This document shows, piece by piece, positions 35,705 to 45,620 of a stretch of 64,000 bases of DNA. The position numbers were made by a program, and so were the translations under genes. The stretch's first letter is position 1; each line of letters starts with the position of its first letter. The stretch covers positions 1-64,000 of the forward strand of contig JAPPFW010000007.1 of the NCBI GenBank assembly GCA_028821575.1, written 5' to 3'. The notes below the pieces were generated by a model. That model ran no database searches and was not told where the DNA came from. It was given only the letters and a program-made list of their open reading frames with translations. Source of the DNA: a bacterium (lineage in GTDB: Bacteria > Actinomycetota > Acidimicrobiia > Spongiisociales > Spongiisociaceae).

Positions 35705-37924
35705 TCATGATCTGAACAGCCACTCCACCCGCTCCCCGAGCAGCACCCTCACCTCTTCCCTGATCTCAGGATGCATATCCAGGCCCGGATCTTCCTCCAC
35801 CAGGGAGAAAGCCTCTCGGCGGGCCGCGATGAGCTCCCTGCGGTCCCTGAGGATGTCGGCGATCCGCAGGTCCGAGAACCCCGACTGGCGCGCTCCGAAG
35901 ACCGTGCCGTGGCCGCGTATCCGGAGGTCCTCCTCCGCCAGGCGGAAGCCATCCGCGTGCTTGACCATCGCTTCCAGACGCCGGGCGCCGTCCTTTGTGG
36001 TGGGATCCGCAAGCAGGATGCACTGCGAGAGGTCCGGTCCCCTGCCGACGCGGCCGCGCAGTTGGTGCAGTTGGCTCATACCAAAGCGGTCGGCGTCCCT
36101 GATGAGCATCACCGTGGCGTTAGGGACGTCGATCCCCACCTCGATCACGGTGGTCGCCACCAGTACATCGGTCTCGCCCCTGCGGAAGGAGTCCATCACC
36201 GCCTCCTTCCGGGACGGGGGCAACTGGCCGTGCAGCAGCCCCAGGCTCAGCTCCGGGAACACCTCGCGCAGTCTCCCGTACTCGGCCACCGCGGATGCCG
36301 CCTCCACCCGGGCCGAGCCCTCCACCAGGGGGCAGACCACGAATGCCTGGTGCCCGCTCGCCACCTCTCGCCGGATCGTCTCCTGGGCCTTCTCCAGGCC
36401 CGGACCGTCCATCGACCAGGACCGCGTCCTGACCGGTTTGCGGCCGGGGGGCATCTCGTCGACCTCCGACACGTCGAGGTCGCCGTACAGCGTCATGGAG
36501 AGGGTCCTGGGTATGGGAGTGGCGGTCATGATCAGCAGGTCCGGGTCGACCCCCTCGGCCTTGTCCTTGAGCTTGACCCTTTGATGGACGCCGAAACGGT
36601 GCTGCTCGTCCACGACGGCCACCCCGAGGCGGCGGAAGCGTACCCCTTCCTGGATGAGGGCGTGCGTACCGATCAGCACGTCGATGCTGCCGTCGGCGAT
36701 CCGCTCGAGCAGTTCCTCCCGTCTGGTCGTTCCTCTGCGGCGAACGTTGACCTCCGCATGGTTGCCCGTTAGGAGCGCCACCAGCAGTCCGGACCCGTTG
36801 CTCTGCTCGGCAGGTATGTCGAAGAGTGAGACTGACCCCTGAGGGCGGGCTGCCATGCTCGAGTCTGCCAGCAGGCGGCAAACCCCTTCGTAGTGTTGCT
36901 CGGCCAGCACCTCGGTTGGGGCCATCACCGCCGCCTGGTAGCCACCCTGAACTCCGGTGAGCACGGTCGCGACAGCAACCACCGTCTTGCCCGAGCCCAC
37001 TTCCCCCTGCAGGAGCCGGTGCATCGGGTACGGACGGGCGAGATCCTCGCTGATCTCGTCGATGACCCGCTGCTGGGCGCCGGTCAGGCGGAATGGCAGA
37101 CCGGCGATGAACTTCTCTACGAGGCCGAAGCCCGCCCCGGTGCGATGGGTGATGCCCACGGAGCCGGCCATCTTGCGCTGCTTGGTCATGGCCAGCGCCA
37201 CCTCGAGCCGAAAGAACTCGTCGAAGATCAGCCGGCGCCGGGCGGGACCCACCTCGGCGATGTGCTCGGGGAAGTGGACGGCGTTGACCGCCCGGTCCCG
37301 GTCTATGAGTTCGTGGCCCTCCCGGATCGCGATGGGTAGCGGATCGGCGATGGGCCGGGAGCGCTTCAGGGCGTTGTGGAGACCGAGTCGTAGGTAGGCG
37401 GGCGTCGCGTCTCCTACCGCCCGGTATACCGGAACCACCCGGCCCACCGCCAGGTTCTCGCGTCCGGTTGCGAGAATGTCCACAGCCGGTGACGTGATCT
37501 GCAGGCGACCGCGGTAGCGCTCGATCTTGCCCGACAGCGCCACCTCCGCGCCGCGGTCCAGGCGCCGGGCCTGGTACTCCTGGTTGAACCAGATGGCCTT
37601 CAGGGAGCCCGTGTCGTTGCCGATCAAGGCTTCGACGATGACGAGGCGGCGCCGGGGCCGCCTGACCGAGACCCGCAGAACCCGACCGATCACGGTGGTC
37701 TCCACCCCCTCCTCGACCTCATCGAGCCGCATGATCTGAGATCGGTCCACGTAACTTCTGGGGATGTGGAACAGGAGGTCCGTGACCGACTCGATGCCCT
37801 TCTCGCAGAGCGACGCGGCCCGCTTGCCGCCGAGCCACCTGACCCGATCAACCCCGACTCGGTGGAGATAGGCGAGGCTTCTCACTTCCGTTGTGGTCCC
37901 GCTGCCCACGGTCGGCCTTTCCAT
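35705..37924 (-). CDS. recG: ATP-dependent DNA helicase RecG
   Basis: LLQGEVGSGKTVVA; MAPTEVLAEQHY; VVDEQHRFGVHQR; HQLRGRVGRG. Confidence 0.95.
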   Translation of the reverse strand: MERPTVGSGTTTEVRSLAYLHRVGVDRVRWLGGKRAASLCEKGIESVTDLLFHIPRSYVDRSQIMRLDEVEEGVETTVIGRVLRVSVRRPRRRLVIVEALIGNDTGSLKAIWFNQEYQARRLDRGAEVALSGKIERYRGRLQITSPAVDILATGRENLAVGRVVPVYRAVGDATPAYLRLGLHNALKRSRPIADPLPIAIREGHELIDRDRAVNAVHFPEHIAEVGPARRRLIFDEFFRLEVALAMTKQRKMAGSVGITHRTGAGFGLVEKFIAGLPFRLTGAQQRVIDEISEDLARPYPMHRLLQGEVGSGKTVVAVATVLTGVQGGYQAAVMAPTEVLAEQHYEGVCRLLADSSMAARPQGSVSLFDIPAEQSNGSGLLVALLTGNHAEVNVRRRGTTRREELLERIADGSIDVLIGTHALIQEGVRFRRLGVAVVDEQHRFGVHQRVKLKDKAEGVDPDLLIMTATPIPRTLSMTLYGDLDVSEVDEMPPGRKPVRTRSWSMDGPGLEKAQETIRREVASGHQAFVVCPLVEGSARVEAASAVAEYGRLREVFPELSLGLLHGQLPPSRKEAVMDSFRRGETDVLVATTVIEVGIDVPNATVMLIRDADRFGMSQLHQLRGRVGRGPDLSQCILLADPTTKDGARRLEAMVKHADGFRLAEEDLRIRGHGTVFGARQSGFSDLRIADILRDRRELIAARREAFSLVEEDPGLDMHPEIREEVRVLLGERVEWLFRS

Positions 37925-38019
37925 GCAGATCAGGATACGGCAGGCGGCGCCGGTCGGTTCCGGCGGCAATCGCCGGGCTCGCCGCTGGCAGGATCGGGAG
38001 CCGACTACACTGCTAGTCC

Positions 38020-38232
38020 ATGCAAGGGGTGGTCAAACTCTACGACCCGAACACCGGGGCCGGTGTGGTCGTGCTCGACGTGGACCGGAGCGAGGTGTAC
38101 CTGCGGGCCGGATCCCTGGCGGGCAGCGTCTTCCGCCTGCTACGTCAGGGCCAGAGGATCATCTTCGACGTCGAGGAGGACGGCGGCCGCCGTTTCGTGC
38201 ACACGGTCCGGATGGGATCGGACGGCAGGTGA
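38020..38232 (+). CDS. Degenerate cold-shock-domain-like protein
   Basis: GVVKLYDPNTGAGVVVLD...LRQGQRIIFDVEEDGG; RNP1 motif replaced. Confidence 0.55.
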   Translation: MQGVVKLYDPNTGAGVVVLDVDRSEVYLRAGSLAGSVFRLLRQGQRIIFDVEEDGGRRFVHTVRMGSDGR

Positions 38233-38296
38233 CGAAGCCCGAGCCTCCGGAGTCGACAACCGTTACAGTTCATCGAGAGAGCCCGAGAGGAGCACC

Positions 38297-38530
38297 GTGG
38301 TCGAGGCATACGTGCTCATACAGACCGAAGTCGGCAAAGCGAAGGTTGTGGCGGACCAGGTCCGCTTGATCGACGGCATCACGTCCGCCGACGACGTGAC
38401 CGGACCCTACGACGTGATCGTGCGGGCGGAAGCCGGCGATGTCGATCATCTGGGCCGGCTGGTAGTAGCCAGCATCCAGGCCATCAACGGCATCACCAGG
38501 ACACTCACCTGTCCCATTGTCCACCTTTGA
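38297..38530 (+). CDS. Stand-alone Lrp/AsnC ligand-binding (RAM) domain
   Basis: VEAYVLIQTEVGKAKVVADQVRLIDGITSADDVTGPYDVIVRAEAGDVDHLGRLVVASIQAINGITRTLTCPIV; no HTH. Confidence 0.85.
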   Translation: MVEAYVLIQTEVGKAKVVADQVRLIDGITSADDVTGPYDVIVRAEAGDVDHLGRLVVASIQAINGITRTLTCPIVHL

Positions 38531-38544
38531 CGACGGTCTGCAGA

Positions 38545-39621
38545 TCAGCCGAGCTTGGCGGCGATGGAGGCGGCGCTCTGTAGGGCGACCCCGTCGGAAC
38601 CCGTAGTGGAGAAGACCCTTGCGCTCGAATTCTCCATCTCGCTGACCAGGTCCAGCACGATCTGTCGTCGGCTGATCGGCGGATCGACCCACAGGTAGAG
38701 CGACAGGCTCCCCGGAATGGTGTTGACCTCGTTGATCCATAGTTCGCCGTCCCGTTCCAGGAAGTCGAGGCGCGCGATCGACCTGATGCCCGCCAGTTCC
38801 GTGACCGTTGTCGCCAGCGACCGGATCCGGCCCTCGAGGTCGGGGGGAAGCCTGGCCGGAAGTTCCCTTGCCGAGCCTTCGATCCCGCCCCCTGACAGGT
38901 ACTTCTCCTCGTAGCCGTAGAACTGCTCGCTCACCGGGGCCTCGATCGCCGACAGTTGGAGTTGCGGGTAGGTGCGGATGGCGAGGTTCAGGTCTCTCCC
39001 ACCATCCAGATAGGGTTCGATGACCCCACCACGATCCATGTGGGGCGACGATCGGAGCAGCGCCAGGGCGGTCCCGTAGTCGTCGACCACCTCGATGCCG
39101 ATCGAGGAGCCGCCGAAGCGCGGTTTCACTATGTAGGGAGGGGGGTAGTCCGGCTCGGCGCCAGCAGTGAGCAGCCGGCGCGGAAGGCCGGGCAACCCGG
39201 CTGCCGACACCAGGGCGCCGAAAGCCAGCTTGTCCATGCAGAGGGCCGATGCAGCGGCGTCGGTGCCCGAGTGGCGGACGCCCACGATGTCCAAGGCTCC
39301 CTGGAGGGTTCCGTCCTCGCCCGGGCCCCCGTGGCAGCAGTTCAGCACGGTGTCGACATCCAGCCTGCGGCGCTTCACCATCCACCCGATGTTGGGCTCC
39401 GCGACGAACCGCAACTCGCGCGCCTTGGGCGGAGGACCTGCGGCGTAGTGGGACGCCTCCCCGGCCGGGTCCACCCTGTACCAGCGCCCCACTTTCGACC
39501 AGTAGACGGCCACGGGGTCCCGGCCCGCCTCTGCCAGCAGGCGAGCGGCCTGGAGCCCGGTGAGCACGCTTATGTCGTGTTCAGGGGAAGGGCCCCCGAA
39601 CACGACCGCCGGATTGGTCAT
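38545..39621 (-). CDS. ddl: D-alanine--D-alanine ligase (ATP-grasp)
   Basis: VVFGGPSPEHDISVLTG; YIVKPRFGGSSIGIEVV; LDFLERDGELWINEVNTIPGS. Confidence 0.9.
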   Translation of the reverse strand: MTNPAVVFGGPSPEHDISVLTGLQAARLLAEAGRDPVAVYWSKVGRWYRVDPAGEASHYAAGPPPKARELRFVAEPNIGWMVKRRRLDVDTVLNCCHGGPGEDGTLQGALDIVGVRHSGTDAAASALCMDKLAFGALVSAAGLPGLPRRLLTAGAEPDYPPPYIVKPRFGGSSIGIEVVDDYGTALALLRSSPHMDRGGVIEPYLDGGRDLNLAIRTYPQLQLSAIEAPVSEQFYGYEEKYLSGGGIEGSARELPARLPPDLEGRIRSLATTVTELAGIRSIARLDFLERDGELWINEVNTIPGSLSLYLWVDPPISRRQIVLDLVSEMENSSARVFSTTGSDGVALQSAASIAAKLG

Positions 39622-39838
39622 GCCGTTCCTCCACACATGTCGAGTCCGCTGGGTTTGACCGCTCTCGTGCAGAAGGCTAGGCGACCGGCCTCTGTTTCCC
39701 GTTGATCTTCGGCTGGTGGCTTGAGGCCGGTGAACGCCTACACATCTAGCTCGTTCCGCTATAGACCCGTCTCATTCCGAGTACCCACGGGAGTTACCGC
39801 CTGACCGCCGACCGACACCGGGGGGCCTGTCTCCTGCC

Positions 39839-41392
39839 CTACGGGTAATGATCCGGCAGGTCGTTCTCGTACAGCACCGCATCACCGGGCCCCAGTCGAC
39901 CGCGCACCCACGCCACCGCCTCCTCCCGGTTGTCCACGAGCGTGATCCGGGCTTTCCGCCCGCGGGCTCCGCGAGCCAGCCACCTACGATTGGCCCTGCC
40001 GACGATCACCAGGTCGTCGGCAACCTCTGCCACCGAGGTGCCGAAAGCGATGTTCTCCCTCTCCTGGCGAGGACCGAGTTCGATCATTCCCGGTGTGACC
40101 ACCACCCGCCGTGCCCCAGGACCCCCGCTGGCCGCTAGGACCTCTAAGGCCCTGGCGGCGCCGGCCGGGTTGGAGTTGAAGGTGTCGTCGATGATCGTGA
40201 AGCCCTTCGAGGACACCCCGACCGATTGGCGGTGCTCCGTCTGGGTGATACCCCGGCTCCGGTCGGAGATGTCCTCCGGTTCGACCCCCAGCTGCAGAGC
40301 CACCGCCACCGCACAGGCCAGGTTCGCATGGAACACGTGTGTGGCGGAGACGTCGCCGATTTGCTCGGTCCGCACCAGGATGGAAGCTTTGTCCGCGCGG
40401 GCCCGGACGCGGACGTCCGCCGCCGCCCGGGTCGTGCCGCAGCGCCAGACGGTCGGTCCACCCGCCTCCGAGGACAGCCTGTCGGCCAGTTCGGCGAGAA
40501 GGGGATGGTCTACGTTCAGCACCACCGCCCCGGCTCCCTCGACGATCTCGGACTTGGCTTCGGCGATCCGCTCCTCGGTCCCGAACCTCTGGAGGTGGAC
40601 CGGGCCGATGGCCGTAAGGACCGCCACAGACGGGGGGATCCAGGAACAGAGGTCGGCAATCTCCCCCTTCCCGTAGGTGCCCATCTCGGCCACGAACACC
40701 TCGGCGTCGGCGGTCAGGTGCTCGTTCACCGCCCGCGCAAGCCCCAGCCGGTTGTTGAAGCTGGCCGGGCTGGCAACCACCCGCTTCGTCCCCTCTACCA
40801 AGTGCTTGACGTACCACTTGGTGGAGGTCTTGCCGTAGCTGCCGGTGATGGCGACCACGATCGGCGCCACCCGGGCGAGGGAGCGGGAGGCTTGGTCGAC
40901 ATACGTCTGCGAGATGCGCCTCTCCAGCGGTCCGGCCAGCCAGAGAGTGGCGTCCAGGCCAAGGTATGAGAGGACGATCAGAGCGATGGCCGACGTGGCT
41001 GCCACGCCCCTGGAGGTTGTCGCTACGACCACCCACGTCACCAGCGCCGTGCTGCCGAGGAGGAGTCCCGCTGCGAGGCCCGCGGTTCGCTTCAGCCGGG
41101 AGGTCCATACCAGCGGGGAGGTGCGCCCCCGGAGCGCCAGTCCGAGCGGGAAGACAGCGGTTGCGACCACCCCCAGCAGAGGCCAGAAGGAGTCGGGCCG
41201 CGCAAGCCACCCGAGAAGGGCGATGACCATCAGCAGCAACTCCCCCAGGTTCAGTGGCCGCCGGGCCATCCAGATCCTGCGCATCGCGATTACCGAGCCG
41301 GCCAGGTAGTGCTCGCGCTGGGCAACCCTGAGCCACCTGACGCTCGCGATGACGACCGCTACCAGGCCCAGAGCCGGCATTCCCCACGTCAC
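39839..41392 (-). CDS. MurF-like Mur ligase with N-terminal transmembrane region
   Basis: ITGSYGKTSTKWYVKHLV; MGTYGKGEIADL; IIDDTFNSNPAGAARALEVL; several hydrophobic helices before the ATPase domain. Confidence 0.88.
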   Translation of the reverse strand: MTWGMPALGLVAVVIASVRWLRVAQREHYLAGSVIAMRRIWMARRPLNLGELLLMVIALLGWLARPDSFWPLLGVVATAVFPLGLALRGRTSPLVWTSRLKRTAGLAAGLLLGSTALVTWVVVATTSRGVAATSAIALIVLSYLGLDATLWLAGPLERRISQTYVDQASRSLARVAPIVVAITGSYGKTSTKWYVKHLVEGTKRVVASPASFNNRLGLARAVNEHLTADAEVFVAEMGTYGKGEIADLCSWIPPSVAVLTAIGPVHLQRFGTEERIAEAKSEIVEGAGAVVLNVDHPLLAELADRLSSEAGGPTVWRCGTTRAAADVRVRARADKASILVRTEQIGDVSATHVFHANLACAVAVALQLGVEPEDISDRSRGITQTEHRQSVGVSSKGFTIIDDTFNSNPAGAARALEVLAASGGPGARRVVVTPGMIELGPRQERENIAFGTSVAEVADDLVIVGRANRRWLARGARGRKARITLVDNREEAVAWVRGRLGPGDAVLYENDLPDHYP

Positions 41393-42123
41393 AGCAATTC
41401 CTCGATAGCGAGGCGGACCCGATGGGGAGCCAGGCGTGGGACATCGTGCCCGCAGCCGTCCACCACGTCCAGCCTCACATCGTCGAGTAGCGCAGCGGAC
41501 CGCTGCGCCACCTCCAAGGGCACTTCCCGATCGTCGGCGCCCCAGACCATGCGGACCGGGCACTCGACGCGAGCCAACTCGGTCTCGTAGGTCTCGTTGA
41601 CCACCCTGACCAGAACCTCGCGCATCACGCCGGAGACCGCGCGGTAGTCGGCCGAACCGCGGCGCCGTTTCTCACGTTCGAGGCGGCGGTCGCTGATCAG
41701 CCCAGCCTTGTTGGCCCACCGCACCAACCGGTATGCCGTGGACGGCTTGCGGGCCGGCCGGTCGCCTGGGCGCAACAAGGGGACACCGACCAGCACGAGT
41801 CCTGACACCAGATCCGGACGCTCGGCGGCGAACACCGCGGCCACCCGTCCTCCGAACGAGTGTCCCACCAGGACCGGTCGCGTGCCGAGTTCCTCCACCA
41901 ATGCGGCCATCAGTTCCGCATATCCTGGCGCCCCGACAACCCCGGCCGGCGGCGGGCTGGTTCCGAAACCGGGCAGATCGACCGAGACGGCATCAAGCCC
42001 GTCCAGTACCTCCGCGAAGTCCCGCCGGTCCCTCCCCCAACCGTGCAACGCCACGACCCGCGCCTCAGCCGATCCGTAGCGATCCCCGAACAGGATTCCG
42101 TCCACGAAGCTCCTAAGGGGCAA
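41389..42123 (-). CDS. Alpha/beta hydrolase
   Basis: VVALHGWGRDRRDF; VLVGHSFGGRVAAVFA; GCGHDVPRLAP. Confidence 0.9.
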   Translation of the reverse strand: MPLRSFVDGILFGDRYGSAEARVVALHGWGRDRRDFAEVLDGLDAVSVDLPGFGTSPPPAGVVGAPGYAELMAALVEELGTRPVLVGHSFGGRVAAVFAAERPDLVSGLVLVGVPLLRPGDRPARKPSTAYRLVRWANKAGLISDRRLEREKRRRGSADYRAVSGVMREVLVRVVNETYETELARVECPVRMVWGADDREVPLEVAQRSAALLDDVRLDVVDGCGHDVPRLAPHRVRLAIEELL

Positions 42124-42168
42124 GGACGCCTTCTCCCTGATCGTCTGAGCCGGTCAACCCCCCGGACG

Positions 42169-42282
42169 TAGGAGGGTGGTGGAAAACAATCTAACGGGGT
42201 TCGCTCTTCGGTAGTTCACCTGGTCTCAGCGTTGTGGGCTAGCGAGCGAACCCCTTTGCGCGGGCTTTCAGCACCCTCCTAG
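42169..42282 (+). mobile_element. Second MITE-like inverted-repeat element, copy 1
   Basis: taggagggtggtgg-aaaacaatctaacggggttcgct...gggctttcagcaccctcctag; matches 46087-46200 in order and spacing. Confidence 0.75.
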
Positions 42283-42522
42283 GACTTACCGAAGGCCGGC
42301 GCCGGGAGGTTACCGCCGCCTGTACTTTCCTCGGATAGGTCGGAACACCCCGGCACCGTGCGGCTTCAGGTCGGTCGGGACTACCACCCCGACCTAGCCG
42401 TGTTTGATGCCGGGCACACCCGTGACAGGTACGTTTCAGCGAAGCGGGCCATATCAGTGGTGTCAATATGAATAGTACACTTGTTGGGGAAGAACTGGTT
42501 CTGTTGGTGGAGAGGAAAGATA

Positions 42523-42711
42523 GTTACCGAGTCGTTGGCGGATGCCAAGGATGAGGCACGGCAGGCCGAAGTGCGCACCGACATCGCTCAGGCGTTGCTC
42601 AAGATCCACGAGGACCGTACGTACTACGTCAAATGGGTGGTCGGCGTGGGCATCGGTATCGTCACGGTGGTTCTCGCCGTTGCGGGGGTGCTGATCGCCG
42701 TACTCGCATAG
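42523..42711 (+). CDS. Small coiled-coil/TM protein (TESLADAKDEARQAEVRTDIAQALLKIHEDR family)
   Basis: RBS-like ggagaggaaag followed by ATA GTT ACC GAG; C-terminal TM VVGVGIGIVTVVLAVAGVLIAVLA; homologous to 63682-63863. Confidence 0.6.
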   Translation, partial: VTESLADAKDEARQAEVRTDIAQALLKIHEDRTYYVKWVVGVGIGIVTVVLAVAGVLIAVLA

Positions 42712-42749
42712 CAGGACTTGTCGACTCGGGGATAGCCCTACGGACGTTC

Positions 42750-43541
42750 CTACTCGGGAGAGCGGTTGGAAGTGGCGATGGCGTGGAAGCCGGCGTCGAC
42801 GTGGATCACCTCTCCGGTCACTTTCGTGGCGAAGTCCGACAGCATGACACAGATCATGTTGGCAACGGGAGTCGGGTCCGTCGTGTCCCATCCGAGGGGA
42901 GCGCGCCCGTCCCACACTTCCTGGAAGCGTGAGAAACCGGCGATGCCCTTGGCGGCGACTGTCGACAGGGGCCCCGCCGAGACGGCGTTGACACGTACGT
43001 TGTGGGGGCCGAGGTCACGCGCTAGGTAACGGGTCACCGACGCCAGCGCCGCCTTGCACACCCCCATCCAGTCGTATGCAGGCCATGCCTGGGTGCTGTT
43101 GTCGAAGTCGAGGGTGACCAGCGAGCCGCCGCCGGCCTTCTGCAGCAACGGCAGCAGCCCCACGGCCAGGGTCTTGTACGAGAACGTTGACGTGGTGAAG
43201 GCCAGTGCCGCGCTCTCCGCCGGGGTGGTAAGGAAGTTGCCTCCGAGCGCGTCCTCGGGCGCGTAGGCGATGGCGTGGACCGCCCCGTCGATGCTTCCCC
43301 ACCGCTCCGAGAGTCGGGCCACCAGCTCGTCCATCTGGCCCGGGTCGTTGATATCCAACTCGAACACGTCGGGCGGGTCGGGTAGGCGCTGCGCCGACCG
43401 CCGCGTGAGGCGCATCCCGCGCCCGAACCCCGTCAGTACGATCTCGGCGCCCTGGTCCTGGGCAACCTTTGCGGTGTGCCAAGCGATGGAGCCGTGGGTG
43501 AGGACCCCGGTGATGAGCAAGCGTTTACCGGTCAGCAGCAT
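42750..43541 (-). CDS. fabI: Enoyl-ACP reductase
   Basis: LLTGKRLLITGVLTHGSIAWHTAKVAQDQGAEIVLTGF; VNAVSAGPLSTVAAKGI. Confidence 0.93.
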   Translation of the reverse strand: MLLTGKRLLITGVLTHGSIAWHTAKVAQDQGAEIVLTGFGRGMRLTRRSAQRLPDPPDVFELDINDPGQMDELVARLSERWGSIDGAVHAIAYAPEDALGGNFLTTPAESAALAFTTSTFSYKTLAVGLLPLLQKAGGGSLVTLDFDNSTQAWPAYDWMGVCKAALASVTRYLARDLGPHNVRVNAVSAGPLSTVAAKGIAGFSRFQEVWDGRAPLGWDTTDPTPVANMICVMLSDFATKVTGEVIHVDAGFHAIATSNRSPE

Positions 43542-43584
43542 GGTGCCTCCTTCCCCGGATCCGGATGAGCGAGAGACAGGCGGT

Positions 43585-45546
43585 TCAGTCCTCGTCGCCG
43601 GGAGCGGAGGCCGCCATCTCGGCAATCTCGGCCACGATATCGGCATTGGCGAGGGTGGTCACATCGCCCAACCGGCGCTGTTCCGATATGTCCCTCAGCA
43701 GGCGTCGCATGATCTTGCCCGAACGGGTCTTCGGTACGTCGGGGGTGAACACGATGCTCTTGGGCTTAGCGATCGGCCCGATGGAGTTGGCGACGTGATC
43801 ACGTAGCGTCCGCATGAGTCCGGTGTCGCCCTCGAACCCGCCCCGCAGGCTCACGAACGCCGCGATCGCCTGGCCCGTGAGCGGGTCGCTTCGACCGACC
43901 ACCGCCGCTTCGGCCACCGACGGATGGGAGACAAGGGCCGACTCGACCTCCATGGTCGAGATGTTGTGACCCGCCACCAACATCACGTCGTCGACCCGAC
44001 CCAGGAGCCACAGGTAGCCGTCCTCGTCCAGCTTGGCGCCGTCGCCGGGGAAGTAGAGGCCCTCGTATCGGGACCAATACGTGTCGACGTAGCGCTGGTC
44101 GTCTCCCCAGATGGAGCGGAGCATCGAGGGCCAGGAGTTGCGGATGACCAGGTAGCCTCCCCCTCCCCGGCCGACGGGTGCTCCGTTCTCGTCCACGACG
44201 TCCGTCACGATCCCGGGCATCGGCCGGGTGGCGCTGCCCGGCTTGGTGGTCGTGATGCCGGGCAGGGGCGAGATCATGATCGATCCGGTCTCCGTCTGCC
44301 ACCAGGTGTCGACCACCGGCGACGTGGCCCCTCCGATGTGCTCGTGGTACCACATCCAGGCCTCGGGGTTGATCGGCTCTCCCACCGTTCCCAGGAGCCG
44401 GAGCGACGACAGGTCGTGGCGCTGTGGGTACTCCACGCCCCACTTCATGAACGCCCGGATGGCGGTGGGCGCCGTGTACAGCTGCGTGACCCCGTACTTG
44501 GCGATGATCGACCAGAGCCGGTCCTTGTCCGGAAAGTCGGGAGTTCCCTCGTACATGACCGACGTGGTCTGGTTGGCCAGGGGTCCGTAGACGATGTAGG
44601 TGTGCCCGGTCACCCATCCGATGTCGGCGCCGCACCACCAGATGTCCTCGTCCGGTTTGACGTCGAACACGTAGCTGTGGGTGGTGGTGGCGCCCACGAG
44701 GTAGCCACCGGTGGTGTGCATGATGCCCTTGGGCTTGCCGGTGGTGCCCGACGTGTAGAGGATGTAGAGCAGGTCCTCTGCGTTCATGACCTCGGGGGGA
44801 CAGTCGGCCGGCTGGCCCTCCACCAGATCGTGCCACCAGATGTCACGCCCGGCCTTCATGGTGACCTCGTTGCCCGTGCGGGCGAGCACCACGCAGTGAC
44901 GGATCAGATCCGTGCGGTCCATCGCCCGATCCGCCGCCACCTTCAGGTCGACGACGCCTCCCCGCCTCCAAGCACCGTCGCAGGTGATGAGCACCTCGGC
45001 GCCCGCGTCCTCCACCCGGTCGTAGATAGCGTCCGATGAGAAGCCGCCGAATATCACGCTGTGCGCAGCTCCGATGCGTGCGCAGGCCAGCATGGCGACG
45101 GCGAGCTCGGGCACCATTCCCATGTACACGGCGATCCGGTCGCCTTTCTTGACACCGATGGACTTGAGCCCGTTGGCGAAGCGGCACACCTCGTCGTACA
45201 GGTCCTGGTAGGTGAGCACCCTCTCGTCGCCCGGTTCCCCCTCCCAGAAAAAGGCGACCTTGCCACCCCGGCCCGCCTCGATGTGGCGGTCGATGCAGTT
45301 GTAGGTGACGTTGAGCTCGCCGTCGGAGAACCACTTGAAGAACGGCGGGTTCGAATCGTCCAGCAGCACGGTGGGCTCCTTGAACCAGGTGATCCGGTTC
45401 CGTGCCTGTGCCTCCCAGTAAGCCACGGGATCGGCGGCCGCATCCTCGTGCAGGCCGGGCTTCGCGTTGGCTTGGGACGTGAAGTCCGACGACGGCGGGA
45501 AGGTGCGGTCCTCTTGCAGCAGGTTCTCGATGGTGCGCTCGGCCAC
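43585..45546 (-). CDS. acs: Acetyl-CoA synthetase
   Basis: ILYTSGTTGKPKGIMHTTGGYLV; WWQTETGSIMISPLPG; TRSGKIMRRLLRDI. Confidence 0.95.
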   Translation of the reverse strand: MAERTIENLLQEDRTFPPSSDFTSQANAKPGLHEDAAADPVAYWEAQARNRITWFKEPTVLLDDSNPPFFKWFSDGELNVTYNCIDRHIEAGRGGKVAFFWEGEPGDERVLTYQDLYDEVCRFANGLKSIGVKKGDRIAVYMGMVPELAVAMLACARIGAAHSVIFGGFSSDAIYDRVEDAGAEVLITCDGAWRRGGVVDLKVAADRAMDRTDLIRHCVVLARTGNEVTMKAGRDIWWHDLVEGQPADCPPEVMNAEDLLYILYTSGTTGKPKGIMHTTGGYLVGATTTHSYVFDVKPDEDIWWCGADIGWVTGHTYIVYGPLANQTTSVMYEGTPDFPDKDRLWSIIAKYGVTQLYTAPTAIRAFMKWGVEYPQRHDLSSLRLLGTVGEPINPEAWMWYHEHIGGATSPVVDTWWQTETGSIMISPLPGITTTKPGSATRPMPGIVTDVVDENGAPVGRGGGGYLVIRNSWPSMLRSIWGDDQRYVDTYWSRYEGLYFPGDGAKLDEDGYLWLLGRVDDVMLVAGHNISTMEVESALVSHPSVAEAAVVGRSDPLTGQAIAAFVSLRGGFEGDTGLMRTLRDHVANSIGPIAKPKSIVFTPDVPKTRSGKIMRRLLRDISEQRRLGDVTTLANADIVAEIAEMAASAPGDED

Positions 45547-45620
45547 GTCTCCTCACTCCGGGTCGGTTAGCCGCGAGGGTACCGGGTCGTGACGGCCCGC
45601 GCGCCGCCCGCAACACCCGG

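Noticed and set aside
42360-42410. ggtcggtcgggactaccaccccgacc hairpin as a terminator
   Set aside because: Stem is plausible but no U-tract follows; cannot be separated from remnant coding sequence.
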